Of a DNA stretch of 64,000 nucleotides, positions 55,630 to 64,000 are shown one piece after another. This DNA comes from Maribacter sedimenticola (GTDB taxonomy: Bacteria; Bacteroidota; Bacteroidia; Flavobacteriales; Flavobacteriaceae). The stretch spans positions 248,001-312,000 of the forward strand of contig NZ_FZNV01000003.1 of NCBI RefSeq assembly GCF_900188415.1, given 5' to 3'. Position 1 is the stretch's first letter. Each line of letters starts with the position of its first letter. The translations under genes and the position numbers were made by a program. The notes beneath the pieces are model-generated. The model saw nothing but the letters and a program-made list of their open reading frames with translations, searched no databases and was not told the origin of the DNA.

Positions 55630-57098
55630 TTAGTAATATTTTTTAGGGGGAAACTATCTATGGAAATGTCCCATAATTCTGGGAGTATAAAATATACGAA
55701 AAAGGTTAATATAATGATTGATATGATATTCATAAAAAATCCTTTGCTGACCATATCAGGAATTCTTAAATATCCCGATCCAAAAACTACAGCATTTGGT
55801 GGCGTGGCGACCGGTAACATAAAGGCACAGGAAGCGGCTACCGCAGCACCTACCATAAGGATAAATGGATGCACATCTATTGATAAGGCCATTGGTGCCA
55901 AAACAGGTAAGAGCATAGCGGTAGTTGCCAAATTTGATGTGATTTCGGTTAAAAAATTTACCGCGGTAATGAGCACCACGATCAATAAAAATATAGGCAA
56001 TCCTGCCAATGATGTCATTTGGTTGCCAATAAAGACGGCCAGCCCACTTACTTCAAATCCTTTGGCCAAAGCCATGCCCCCGCCAAATAATAATATAATA
56101 CCCCAAGGCATTTTTACCGCCTCCTCCCAATTGATCAATTGGTGCCCCTTCTTTTTGGACGGAATCAGAAATAACAAAATAGCAAAAAATATAGCAATAA
56201 TTGTATCATCTAAATTTGGCAATATCCGCTGTAACAAAAAAGAGCGGGTTATCCAGCAAAATGCCGTTAATGCAAACACAAAGGCAATAATCTTTTCTTC
56301 ATAACTGATTTTACCTAAAGTGGACAATAAACGTTTTATCTCCTGTTTGCCCCCCGGAAATGATTTTTGCTTAAACGAAAAAGCAAATCTGGTCAAGTAT
56401 TTCCAGCATATGAACAATAACAATACGGATATTGGCAGCCCAAACATAAACCACTGCATAAATGTTATTTCATACCCGTAGTTATCTAATACAACACCTG
56501 CCAATACTAGATTAGGGGGTGTGCCGATCAAGGTTGCCAAACCTCCAATAGAGGCACTATATGCAATGGCCAACATCAATGCCTTGCCAAATATTTGGTT
56601 TTCATCCTCTATAGTATCTGGGTTGTCCCTTAATTGCTTTATAATAGCTAGTCCTATGGGCAACATCATTACTGAAGTGGCCGTATTGGAAATCCACATC
56701 GATAAAAATGCGGTTGCCACCATAAACCCTAAAATTATCTTACGAACATCTGAACCTATTAAATTAATGATATGGAGGGCAATACGTCTATGCAGGTTCC
56801 ATTTTTCAATGGCAATGGCAATTACAAAGCCACCCATGTAAAGAAATACATATTTATGACCAAATGACCCGGATGTAGCCGCCAAATCCAATCCACCGGA
56901 TAGTGGAAACAAGACCAAGGGCAACAATGCGGTGACCGCTATGGGAATTACCTCCGTAATCCACCAAATGGCTATCCATAATGTAGATGCAAGTACGGCG
57001 TTCGCTTCTTTAGAAAGTCCTTCCGGATGAAAAAAGGAGATAATTAGTATAAAGGATAGCGGACCTAGGACCAAGCCCAACCATTTAATTTTATGCAT
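55626..57098 (-). CDS. DASS/SLC13-family sodium:anion symporter
   Basis: 490 residues from the ATG ending at 57098 (MHKIKWLGLVLG); a TTG 39 bp upstream is less likely. About 11 or more TM helices. The two Na+/substrate tip motifs are visible as LIGTPPNLVLAG and VATPPNAVVFGSG, the SNT-like ISNTATSVMM being in the first half and TSNLATTAMLLP in the second. The family moves di- and tricarboxylates or sulfate with Na+. Coupling to glycerate kinase points to a small organic acid as substrate. Confidence 0.93.
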   Translation of the reverse strand: MHKIKWLGLVLGPLSFILIISFFHPEGLSKEANAVLASTLWIAIWWITEVIPIAVTALLPLVLFPLSGGLDLAATSGSFGHKYVFLYMGGFVIAIAIEKWNLHRRIALHIINLIGSDVRKIILGFMVATAFLSMWISNTATSVMMLPIGLAIIKQLRDNPDTIEDENQIFGKALMLAIAYSASIGGLATLIGTPPNLVLAGVVLDNYGYEITFMQWFMFGLPISVLLLFICWKYLTRFAFSFKQKSFPGGKQEIKRLLSTLGKISYEEKIIAFVFALTAFCWITRSFLLQRILPNLDDTIIAIFFAILLFLIPSKKKGHQLINWEEAVKMPWGIILLFGGGMALAKGFEVSGLAVFIGNQMTSLAGLPIFLLIVVLITAVNFLTEITSNLATTAMLLPVLAPMALSIDVHPFILMVGAAVAASCAFMLPVATPPNAVVFGSGYLRIPDMVSKGFFMNIISIIILTFFVYFILPELWDISIDSFPLKNITK

Positions 57099-57139
57099 AC
57101 ATCTTACATTGTAGATTGAATTTACGGTTTTATCCAATG

Positions 57140-57547
57140 CTATTCAACGCCATATTGCTTTTTGCCAGTATTTGATCGTAAAATACTATAACCCAATAAT
57201 CCCCAACCAGCAATTAAGAAAACTCCGCCTATTGGTGTTAAAAAACCAATGGACCTAAAATCATAGTCCACCACATCATTGAGCGACAAAAGGTAAATTG
57301 AAAATGAAAACAGCACCACCCCTATTAACGTACTTATATATATTGATTTTTTGAACAGGATATTTTCTGGCATCAAACCCAACACAAATAAGAAAAAAGC
57401 ATGATACATTTGATACCGAACACCGGTTTCAAAAGTTGTTACCGCTTCTGTACCTACCAAATTTTTTAAGCCATGGGCACCAAAAGCTCCAAAAACTACC
57501 GCCAACAAACCAAATACGCATGCTGTACTTAAAATTGTTTTTTTCAT
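57140..57547 (-). CDS. DUF423 (YgdD-family) inner membrane protein
   Basis: 135 residues with four TM helices. The N-terminal FGAFGAHGLK and the following YQMYHAFFLF are the family hallmarks. Function unknown. It lies about 40 bp upstream of the DASS transporter and may be in the same transcript. Confidence 0.9.
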   Translation of the reverse strand: MKKTILSTACVFGLLAVVFGAFGAHGLKNLVGTEAVTTFETGVRYQMYHAFFLFVLGLMPENILFKKSIYISTLIGVVLFSFSIYLLSLNDVVDYDFRSIGFLTPIGGVFLIAGWGLLGYSILRSNTGKKQYGVE

Positions 57548-57628
57548 AACTTTATTCTATTATTTTCTTATAAATGTAACATTTTGATACCTTAGTGAAT
57601 AAATACCAATCAAAAATACTGAAATCGT

Positions 57629-59002
57629 ATGATGCGCAAAATTCTAGTTATAGGGGCAGGAAAATCCACTTCATTTTTATTGGATTATCTTTTAAAAAAG
57701 GCTGATGCAGAACAATTAGAAATAACCATTGGCGATATAAATCCCAGTATCATACCCGCTCAAATTACAGACCATGCCCATTGCACTGTAATTACGCTAG
57801 ATATTTTTGTAGAAACCGAACGTAAGCTTGCTATTGCCAATGCTGATCTTGTCATATCTATGTTACCGGCACGATTTCACATCAAAGTGGCCCAAGATTG
57901 CGTTAAACTTAAAAAACACTTGGTAACCGCCTCATATATTAGTCCGGAACTGTTGGCCCTAAACGAAAGCGTAAAGAAAAATAACTTGGTTTTTATGAAC
58001 GAGATCGGGCTAGACCCTGGCTTGGACCACATGAGCGCAATGCAAGTCATTGACCGTATTCGTGAAAACGGGGGAGAAATCATTCTGTTCGAATCTTTTT
58101 GTGGAGGATTGGTAGCTCCCGAAAACGATAATAACCTCTGGAACTATAAGTTTACCTGGAACCCAAGAAATGTGGTACTTGCCGGACAGGGCGGTACGGC
58201 TAAATTCATTCAAGAAGGCACCTATAAATATATCCCTTACCATAGACTTTTTAGAAGAACGGAATTTTTTGAAATTGAAGGATATGGCCGTTTTGAAGGG
58301 TATGCCAATAGGGATTCCCTTAATTATAGGGAAGCCTATAAATTACAGGATGCCCTCACTATTTATAGGGGAACCATGCGCCGTGTTGGGTTTTCCAAAG
58401 CTTGGAATATGTTTATTGAATTAGGGGTAACGGACGATTCCTACACCATTGAAAATTCCGAAAATATGAGCTATAGGGAATTCATTAACCTATTTCTGCC
58501 TTATTCGCCCACAGATTCCGTAGAACTAAAATTAAGACATTATCTGAAACTTGACCAAGATGATATTAGGTGGGACAAACTATTGGAACTGAATATTTTT
58601 GATCATAAAAAAATAATAGGAATACCCAATGCCACACCCGCACAAGCTCTGCAAAAAATCCTTGAGGATAGTTGGACCTTAAAAGCAGACGAAAAAGATA
58701 TGATCGTTATGTACCATAAATTTGGATATAGATTAAATGGTCAAGAAAAACAAATAGATTCCAAACTAGTGGTCACCGGTGAAAACCAAACCTATACCGC
58801 AATGGCCAAAACCGTAGGACTACCCGTGGCCATTGCAGCATTAAAGATTTTAAATGGTAATATTACTACCCCAGGAGTGCAAATACCTATTACCAAAGAG
58901 GTTTACGAGCCCATTCTGGAAGAGTTGAAAACCTATGGTATCAATTTTAAGGAATACGATGTACCCTACTTGGGCTACAACCCTAATGCCGTAGTAAATT
59001 GA
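57629..59002 (+). CDS. Saccharopine dehydrogenase family (C-terminal-type, L-glutamate-forming)
   Basis: 457 residues. The NAD(P) site is ILVIGAGKSTSFLLDYLL (GAGKST in place of GxGxxG). LPARFHIKVAQDCVKLKKHLVTASY and GLDPGLDHMSAM are typical of saccharopine reductase/dehydrogenase. The family splits saccharopine to 2-aminoadipate semialdehyde and glutamate in lysine breakdown. An Lrp-type regulator follows 63 bp later on the same strand, which fits control by an amino acid. ATG codons at 57629 and 57632 are both possible. Confidence 0.9.
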   Translation: MMRKILVIGAGKSTSFLLDYLLKKADAEQLEITIGDINPSIIPAQITDHAHCTVITLDIFVETERKLAIANADLVISMLPARFHIKVAQDCVKLKKHLVTASYISPELLALNESVKKNNLVFMNEIGLDPGLDHMSAMQVIDRIRENGGEIILFESFCGGLVAPENDNNLWNYKFTWNPRNVVLAGQGGTAKFIQEGTYKYIPYHRLFRRTEFFEIEGYGRFEGYANRDSLNYREAYKLQDALTIYRGTMRRVGFSKAWNMFIELGVTDDSYTIENSENMSYREFINLFLPYSPTDSVELKLRHYLKLDQDDIRWDKLLELNIFDHKKIIGIPNATPAQALQKILEDSWTLKADEKDMIVMYHKFGYRLNGQEKQIDSKLVVTGENQTYTAMAKTVGLPVAIAALKILNGNITTPGVQIPITKEVYEPILEELKTYGINFKEYDVPYLGYNPNAVVN

Positions 59003-59065
59003 GCAAATACCAGTATCAATTTAAAAGCAATTAGGTATTTTTATATTTTAATTTGAAACTACTGA

Positions 59066-59536
59066 ATGAAAACACCTACTAGTTTGGCTAAAATTGATGG
59101 TATTGACAAGAAAATCCTAAGATTTTTAATGAAAGATGCCAGAAAACCGGTTCTGGAAATTGCGCGAAGCATTGGAATATCTGGAGCTGCCATACACCAG
59201 CGCTTACGTAAACTTGAAGCATCTGGCCTATTGGCAGGTTCAAAATTCGTAATCAATCCAAAATCACTTGGATATACCACTATGGCCTATATTGGTATAT
59301 ATTTGGACAAAGCCATGAGTAATCCTGTGGCCGTAAAGCAATTGGAAAAAATTCCGGAAATACTTGAATGTCACTATACCACGGGCAACTGGTCTATTCT
59401 TATAAAAGTGTTATGTAGGGACAATGAACATTTAATGCAGGTATTGAACAAGGAAATTCAGCAAATTGAAGGTGTTTCCAGAACAGAAACCTTTATTTCG
59501 CTTGCACAACAAATAGACCGGCAAATATCAATTTAA
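59066..59536 (+). CDS. Lrp/AsnC-family transcriptional regulator
   Basis: 156 residues. N-terminal helix-turn-helix (DKKILRFLMKDAR, then SIGISGAAIHQRLRKLEASG) and a C-terminal RAM domain (about 75-150) for amino acid sensing and octamer assembly. It probably regulates the preceding lysine-degradation gene and possibly alanine dehydrogenase further on; this is inferred from neighbourhood. It overlaps the GNAT gene tail-to-tail by 4 bp. Confidence 0.94.
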   Translation: MKTPTSLAKIDGIDKKILRFLMKDARKPVLEIARSIGISGAAIHQRLRKLEASGLLAGSKFVINPKSLGYTTMAYIGIYLDKAMSNPVAVKQLEKIPEILECHYTTGNWSILIKVLCRDNEHLMQVLNKEIQQIEGVSRTETFISLAQQIDRQISI

Positions 59537-60033
59537 GTGGAGAGCAACAATAGTTCTTCTGAACCAGAACCTAGTTGTATCCTATCTTTTTTTGTAAAAC
59601 CCAATTTACGCAACAATGCCAACGATCGGGTATTGGTTTCCATACATATGGCTAGAATACGTGAGCTTTGTAATTGATTCTTACCAAATTCCATCATAGC
59701 CATAGATGCTTCATACGCACATCCAAAACCTTCGTAAGCAGGTAAGAAGGCAAAGCCCAAATCTATATTATCTAAATAATCCCTTTTCAAAAGTCCGCAA
59801 ATGCCAATGGGTAAACCATTGCCCAAACAAACCTTTAACAATCCAAAGCCATGTTTTTGATATCCTGCCATAAAATTGTTCACGATATAATCTTCCGCTT
59901 TTTTTACGGTAGATAGCTGCTTGTCTCCTATAAACTGTAGCCATCCTTCACTGTTCAATAGTTCATATATAAACGTAGCATCTTCCAAGCTAATGGGTTC
60001 CAAACGCAACCTTTTGGTATTTATCCGATCCAT
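59533..60033 (-). CDS. GNAT-family N-acetyltransferase (RimJ/RimL-like)
   Basis: 166 residues starting MDRINTKRLRLEP, the usual opening of the RimJ/RimL group. The acetyl-CoA region is around PIGICGLLKRDYLDNIDLGFAFLP and the C-terminal NTRSLALLRKLGF. The target is not identifiable. A terminator separates it from the upstream protease gene. Confidence 0.88.
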   Translation of the reverse strand: MDRINTKRLRLEPISLEDATFIYELLNSEGWLQFIGDKQLSTVKKAEDYIVNNFMAGYQKHGFGLLKVCLGNGLPIGICGLLKRDYLDNIDLGFAFLPAYEGFGCAYEASMAMMEFGKNQLQSSRILAICMETNTRSLALLRKLGFTKKDRIQLGSGSEELLLLST

Positions 60034-60052
60034 AAAAAACCATATAAAACAA

Positions 60053-60077
60053 AAAACCCGTCTTTGAGACGGGTTTT
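60053..60077 (-). terminator. Rho-independent terminator of the YugP-like protease gene
   Basis: AAAACCCGTCT (60053-60063) pairs with AGACGGGTTTT (60067-60077) around a three-base loop; on the minus strand it is followed by a T-run. Confidence 0.9.
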
Positions 60078-60098
60078 CTTATGATTATTTTTTTCGTA

Positions 60099-60794
60099 TT
60101 AATCTCTACCGCCAAATACTTGTAACCCCCAGTAAACCAAAGTAGCCAGTGAACCTATTGCAGCAACCAAATAGGTACGAGCCGCCCATTTTAATGCATC
60201 TTCAGAACCTTTATACTCTTCTGGAGTAACTACATTTTTATTCTTTAACCAAGCCAAGGCACGGTTACTGGCATCATATTCAACAGGTAAGGTGACAAAA
60301 CTGAACAACGTTGCCAGTCCCATCATTACCAAACCTGCAATGGCTACCCAGTATCCCAAACCTACACCAGCAGCGGCACCCAATGCCAATCCACCGAATA
60401 CGACCCACATGGACATGCTTGAGGTTACGCTGACAATTGGCACCAATTTGGAACGCATACCCAACCATTCATAAGCTTGGGCATGTTGTACGGCATGACC
60501 CACCTCATGGGCAGAAACTGCCGCAGCGGCTGCATTTCTTTGGTTATACACCCCTTCACTTAAATTTACGGTTTTGTTCTTTGGATTGTAGTGATCCGTT
60601 AACATACCAGGGGTAGATACCACCTTAACATCTCTAATGCCGTGATCAGCCAACATTTTCTCTGCAATTTCTGCACCACTCATTCCATTTTGCAAATGCA
60701 CCTTGGAATAAAACTTAAACTTACTCTTTAATTTACTGCTTACCAACCAGCTTACCAATGCTATGGCTCCGATCAATATATAATATCCCATCAT
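60099..60794 (-). CDS. Membrane zinc metallopeptidase, YugP family
   Basis: 231 residues. The zinc site HEVGHAVQHAQ lies in the middle, after the LSEGVYNQRNAAAAAVSA stretch. TM helices occur at the N-terminus (YYILIGAIALVSWLV) and three more toward the C-terminus. The third ligand is probably the Glu of VEYDASNRAL. This family is a membrane-bound, gluzincin-like protease of unknown substrate. Two adjacent ATGs are possible starts. It is monocistronic. Confidence 0.93.
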   Translation of the reverse strand: MMGYYILIGAIALVSWLVSSKLKSKFKFYSKVHLQNGMSGAEIAEKMLADHGIRDVKVVSTPGMLTDHYNPKNKTVNLSEGVYNQRNAAAAAVSAHEVGHAVQHAQAYEWLGMRSKLVPIVSVTSSMSMWVVFGGLALGAAAGVGLGYWVAIAGLVMMGLATLFSFVTLPVEYDASNRALAWLKNKNVVTPEEYKGSEDALKWAARTYLVAAIGSLATLVYWGLQVFGGRD

Positions 60795-60869
60795 AACGTT
60801 TCTATTTTTAAATCAATTAAATATACTAAAGATTCATACTTAAATTAGAATCCAACCATTTAAAAGCAA

Positions 60870-60906
60870 AAACCCCGCCAAAATCCTTTTGATTTTGACG
60901 AGGTCT
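60870..60906 (-). terminator. Rho-independent terminator of alanine dehydrogenase
   Basis: The stem pairs CCCCGCCAAAATC with GATTTTGACGAGG (one or two mismatches) and is followed on the minus strand by a T-rich tract. It starts about 25 bp after the ald stop codon. Confidence 0.85.
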
Positions 60907-60929
60907 ATTTTACTGACAAAATGTACTTG

Positions 60930-62030
60930 TTATGCTACAATGCCTTCCCAGCCAAAAGCTTCTATTATCTCTTGGTATACTACATTACCATCTACAATAT
61001 TTAAGCCTCTCCTTAAGGAAGCATCCTTATCACACGCTGTCTCCCATCCTAAATTGGCCAATTTTAAGGCATAGGGCAAAGTTACATTGGTCAATGCCAT
61101 TGTAGAGGTATACGGTACGGCCCCTGGCATATTCGCCACCGAATAATGTACAACATCGTCTATGATATAAATAGGATCCTCATGAGTTGTAGGCCTTGTG
61201 GTTTCCACACATCCGCCTTGGTCTACGGCCACATCTACGATTACTGTACCCGGTCTCATTTCTTTAAGCATATCCCTGGTTATTAAATTTGGTGCCTTGG
61301 CCCCTTTTAACAATACACCCCCTATAATTAGATCATGGGTCTTTATAAGCCTTCTAATATTAAATTCATTTGAAAATTCGGTTACTACATGTGGTGGCAT
61401 CACATCATTAACATAGCGCAAACGTTTCATGTTAATATCCAATATGGTAACATGTGCACCCAAACCTGCTGCCATTTTTGCAGCTTGGATACCTACTACA
61501 CCTGCACCAAGTACCAACACTTTGCCCGGTGCCACACCTGGTACACCGCCTAACAATACCCCACGGCCCTTTACCGGTTTCTCCAAATATTTGGCACCTT
61601 GCTGTATGGCCATTCTTCCCGCTACTTCGGACATTGGCGTTAATAAAGGTAACGTACCTTCTTCATCTTCCACGGTCTCATATGCTATACATACCGCTTT
61701 TTGTCTTATCATGGCCTTTGTCAACTCTTCACTTGAGGCAAAATGAAAATATGTAAACAGTATTTGACCCTTTTGTATTAAATCATATTCCTCCTCTATA
61801 GGCTCTTTTACCTTAACGATCATTTCACTCATGGCATATACCTGGCCTATAGTATCCAAAATAATAGCACCTGCTTGTTGATAGTCTTGATTAAAGAATC
61901 CGCTTCCTTCCCCAGCGCCAGATTGCACATAGACTTTGTGATTGTTCTTTACCAATTCAAAAACACCGGCCGGCGTCATGCCTACCCTGCTTTCATTGTT
62001 CTTAATTTCTTTTGGAATACCAACGATCAT
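60930..62030 (-). CDS. ald: Alanine dehydrogenase
   Basis: 366 residues, typical length. The N-terminal GIPKEIKNNESRVGMTP motif carries substrate-binding Arg and the following Lys in VQSGAGEGSGF. The NAD site is VLVLGAGVVGIQAAKMAAGLGA. It interconverts alanine with pyruvate, ammonia and NADH. It is monocistronic with a terminator, and its upstream region has a 24-bp palindrome and further CCCC-type motifs. Regulation by an Lrp-type protein, such as the one at 59066, is possible. Confidence 0.95.
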   Translation of the reverse strand: MIVGIPKEIKNNESRVGMTPAGVFELVKNNHKVYVQSGAGEGSGFFNQDYQQAGAIILDTIGQVYAMSEMIVKVKEPIEEEYDLIQKGQILFTYFHFASSEELTKAMIRQKAVCIAYETVEDEEGTLPLLTPMSEVAGRMAIQQGAKYLEKPVKGRGVLLGGVPGVAPGKVLVLGAGVVGIQAAKMAAGLGAHVTILDINMKRLRYVNDVMPPHVVTEFSNEFNIRRLIKTHDLIIGGVLLKGAKAPNLITRDMLKEMRPGTVIVDVAVDQGGCVETTRPTTHEDPIYIIDDVVHYSVANMPGAVPYTSTMALTNVTLPYALKLANLGWETACDKDASLRRGLNIVDGNVVYQEIIEAFGWEGIVA

Positions 62031-62142
62031 GATGTTATCATTTTATGTTATACCACAAAATTGAAACTAATTATACACATATCAAACATAAAATCGATAA
62101 AATGTAGGGGTTATATGTTTAAATAAGTAATTATATTGAATA

Positions 62143-62166
62143 TACCCCCTAAATTTTTAGGGGGTA
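62143..62166. promoter_or_regulatory. 24-bp perfect palindrome upstream of ald
   Basis: TACCCCCTAAA and TTTAGGGGGTA flank two bases. Related motifs occur nearby (GTAGGGG at 62104, ACCCCCTATA at about 62196). It lies about 115 bp upstream of the ald start. An operator is the most likely role; a terminator for leuS is less likely because no T-run follows. Confidence 0.5.
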
Positions 62167-62371
62167 AACTTAACTAAAATGAAATAAATTATGCTGAACC
62201 CCCTATATTTTAAAAAATTCTGATGAATTGATGATAAGTATAAATGTAACTATTGTAACAAACCACAATCGTTAAACCCAATAAAATAAACGGCACTTTC
62301 ACGGAATAACAACTCTACGCTTAACGTTATATGGGCCGTCTTTTTGTTTAGCGCAACTATGAAAAAAAACA

Positions 62372-62457
62372 AAAACGTCATTACGGGATTACGAAGCAAT
62401 CTGCTAAATCCCAGTTGAGGACTTACTGACCACATCTTTTCGCCGTAATGACGTTTT
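62372..62457. repeat. REP-like inverted repeat element downstream of leuS
   Basis: Exact 15-bp inverted arms AAAACGTCATTACGG (62372-62386) and CCGTAATGACGTTTT (62443-62457) enclose 56 bp. The interior contains ACGAAGCAATCTG. The GTCATTrCGrr...CGAAGCAATCT pattern is that of dispersed intergenic repeats found in many bacterial genomes. It ends 11 bp before the leuS stop codon and may form a transcript-end hairpin. Confidence 0.65.
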
Positions 62458-62468
62458 ACAAATAAGTA

Positions 62469-64000
62469 TTACCCTACGATATTTACAATCTTACCGGGTA
62501 TTACAATTACTTTCTTAGGTTCACGCCCTTGTAATTGCTGTTGTGTTTTTTCGTTGGCCATGACCGCTGCCTCAATTTCATCTTTGGACAAATCCAAGGA
62601 AAGCTCCATGGTAAATTTCATTTTACCGTTAAACGAGATAGGATACTCCTTGCTACTTTCCTTTAAGTATTTTTCCTCGAATTTTGGAAAGGGTGCCGTT
62701 GCAATGGACTCCGTATGGCCCAATTTACTCCAAAGTTCTTCTGCTATATGGGGAGCATAAGGTGATACCAATATGATCAATGCTTCTAACACTTCCTTAT
62801 TTGCGCATTTTTGCGCAGACAGTTCATTAACGGCAATCATGAATGTAGATACTGAAGTGTTGAAGGAAAAGTTCTCAATATCTTCCTGAACCTTTTTAAT
62901 GGTTTTATGCAAAGTCTTCAACGCCTCTTTTGAGGGTTCTTCCTGACCATTATCCTGTGAACCATCTATAAACGGCGCATATAACTTCCATAATTTTTTC
63001 AAGAAACCATGGGTACCTGTTATCCCTGCAGTATTCCAAGGTTTGGATTGTTCCAAAGGACCCAAGAACATTTCATACAAGCGTAGACTGTCTGCTCCAT
63101 ATTCTTCACATATGGCATCGGGGTTTACAACATTAAATTTGGATTTGGACATTTTTTCAACCTCACGACCTACTTTAAATGTACCGTCATCCTCAGTAAT
63201 AAATTCCGCATCCGCATATTCCTCTCTCCACTTTTTGAAACCATCAATATCCAATTCATCCGATGCGTTTACCAATGATACATCTGCGTGTATGGGGACA
63301 ACTTGATTTAACCTCAATTCCGCCTTTGCTAACTTATTATCAAAATAACCGTCAAGCCTATTTTTTAAATTTGCATTAAACTCATTTAACAATTCAGCCG
63401 AATTCCTTAATTGAGAAAACAAACTGAATGAAATATAAACCTGATTCATTTTCTGCTCATCAAAGCCTAAATCAGCACTTCTACCTTCAAAACCAAATGT
63501 TGTAGGCGACAATCGATGCACAAAAGCACTTGTCCCCGTAATCATACCTTGGTTGATCAGCTTTTTCGCGAACTCATCTTTGGGCACCAAACCTTTATCG
63601 AACATGAATTTTTGCCAGAAACGGCTATACAACAAATGCCCGGTTGCGTGCTCACTTCCTCCAATATACAAATCTACATCCTCCCAATAATCAATGGCTT
63701 TCTTTGAAAAAATCTCATCATTATTATTTGGGTCCATATACCTATTAAAGTATTGGGAACTACCTGCCCAACCCGGCATGGTATTCAACTCCAGCGGAAA
63801 AACTGTTGTATGATCAATCTTACTATTTGCCACTACCTTATTCGCTACGGTATCCCACGCCCAAACCTCGGCATTGCCCAAAGGCGGCTCTCCGGTTTCG
63901 GTGGGCAAGTACTTTTCAACTTCGGGCAACTCAATGGGCAGATGTTCTTTTGCAATCATCTGTGGCATACCATCTACATAATACACCGGGAAAGGTTCCC
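62469..64000 (-). CDS. leuS: Leucyl-tRNA synthetase, C-terminal part (5' end outside the window)
   Basis: About 510 C-terminal residues; the frame stays open to the window edge (FPVYYVDGMPQ precedes the first internal Met-like codon). The catalytic lysine loop is EKMSKSKFNV. The preceding GGSEHATGHLLYSRFW segment belongs to the class I Rossmann domain. The anticodon-binding domain follows, with YAPHIAEELW. The HIGH motif and most of the editing domain are outside the window. Confidence 0.96.
   Translation of the reverse strand, partial: EPFPVYYVDGMPQMIAKEHLPIELPEVEKYLPTETGEPPLGNAEVWAWDTVANKVVANSKIDHTTVFPLELNTMPGWAGSSQYFNRYMDPNNNDEIFSKKAIDYWEDVDLYIGGSEHATGHLLYSRFWQKFMFDKGLVPKDEFAKKLINQGMITGTSAFVHRLSPTTFGFEGRSADLGFDEQKMNQVYISFSLFSQLRNSAELLNEFNANLKNRLDGYFDNKLAKAELRLNQVVPIHADVSLVNASDELDIDGFKKWREEYADAEFITEDDGTFKVGREVEKMSKSKFNVVNPDAICEEYGADSLRLYEMFLGPLEQSKPWNTAGITGTHGFLKKLWKLYAPFIDGSQDNGQEEPSKEALKTLHKTIKKVQEDIENFSFNTSVSTFMIAVNELSAQKCANKEVLEALIILVSPYAPHIAEELWSKLGHTESIATAPFPKFEEKYLKESSKEYPISFNGKMKFTMELSLDLSKDEIEAAVMANEKTQQQLQGREPKKVIVIPGKIVNIVG

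Larger units (their letters stand above)
62031..62468. other. 438-bp intergenic region between ald and leuS
   Basis: No gene is supported here. A 61-codon minus-strand reading frame (62250-62435) runs across an inverted repeat and resembles nothing known. The region holds a 24-bp palindrome, scattered CCCCT motifs and a REP-like inverted repeat, listed separately. Confidence 0.7.

Noticed and set aside
55660-56304. 214-codon open frame on the plus strand over the DASS transporter
   Set aside because: It lies wholly opposite a well-supported membrane protein gene, and shows only the Lys/Asn/Thr-rich composition expected from the complement.
62250-62435. 61-codon minus-strand frame in the ald-leuS gap
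   Set aside because: It crosses the REP-like inverted repeat and has no family resemblance or promoter.

Overview
The window looks like a chromosomal segment of a marine-type Flavobacteriaceae (Bacteroidota). Supporting signs are the low G+C, the absence of strong Shine-Dalgarno sequences, many promoters with the flavobacterial -7 box TAnnTTTG, a TonB-dependent receptor with a carboxypeptidase-like N-terminal domain, type IX secretion (T9SS) sorting domains, many short lipoproteins, and DUF4296/DUF4271 genes in their usual places. The genus cannot be fixed from the sequence alone. No rRNA, tRNA, CRISPR array, prophage or insertion sequence was seen.

Layout. 1-274: 3' end of an MsbA-type ABC exporter. 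500-3609 (minus): iron-sulfur cluster group (Mrp-type ATPase, Nfu, thioredoxin-reductase-like ferredoxin reductase, 2Fe-2S ferredoxin). 3838-5496: lipoprotein amidase. 5693-29830 (minus): a 24-kb export locus with TolC-like outer membrane protein, HlyD-type adaptor, MacB-type ATPase, eight tandem double-FtsX permeases and a second ATPase. 30033-32743 (plus): an NtrC-family response regulator and its histidine kinase. 32746-34404 (minus): alkyltransferase-like protein, LysE-type exporter, TrmB. 34457-36214 (minus): PhoR/PhoB-like pair, divergent from a TonB-dependent receptor and a duplicated beta-helix lipoprotein (36399-41320). 41461-42282: two mini-proteins made only of a signal peptide and a T9SS tail. 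42359-52576: mixed housekeeping genes (LuxE-like protein, lipoproteins, TyrS, an SDR, PyrC with DUF4296, GT2, GT39, DUF4271, HemD). 52628-64000: central metabolism (PckA, glycerate kinase with a DASS transporter, saccharopine dehydrogenase with an Lrp regulator, GNAT, YugP protease, alanine dehydrogenase, partial LeuS).

The most striking system is the 24-kb locus. Three intergenic regions (before tolC, before permease 4 and before permease 5) carry the same two-part control region on the minus strand. The first part is a sigma-54-like element, TGGCACG-N4-TAGTW. The second is a 39-bp upstream site made of two tandem TGT-N11-ACA palindromes with a 22-bp period. It lies 54, 54 and 64 bp upstream, so the third spacing differs by about one helical turn. 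The divergent gene encodes a sigma-54 enhancer-binding protein, so I infer that the two-component system controls all three promoters. The eight permeases would share one ATPase/adaptor/TolC set and are expressed as three sub-operons.

A second regulatory find is a ladder of GTAAC-type direct repeats in 11-bp register between phoB and the TonB-dependent receptor. It has the architecture expected for a PHO box.
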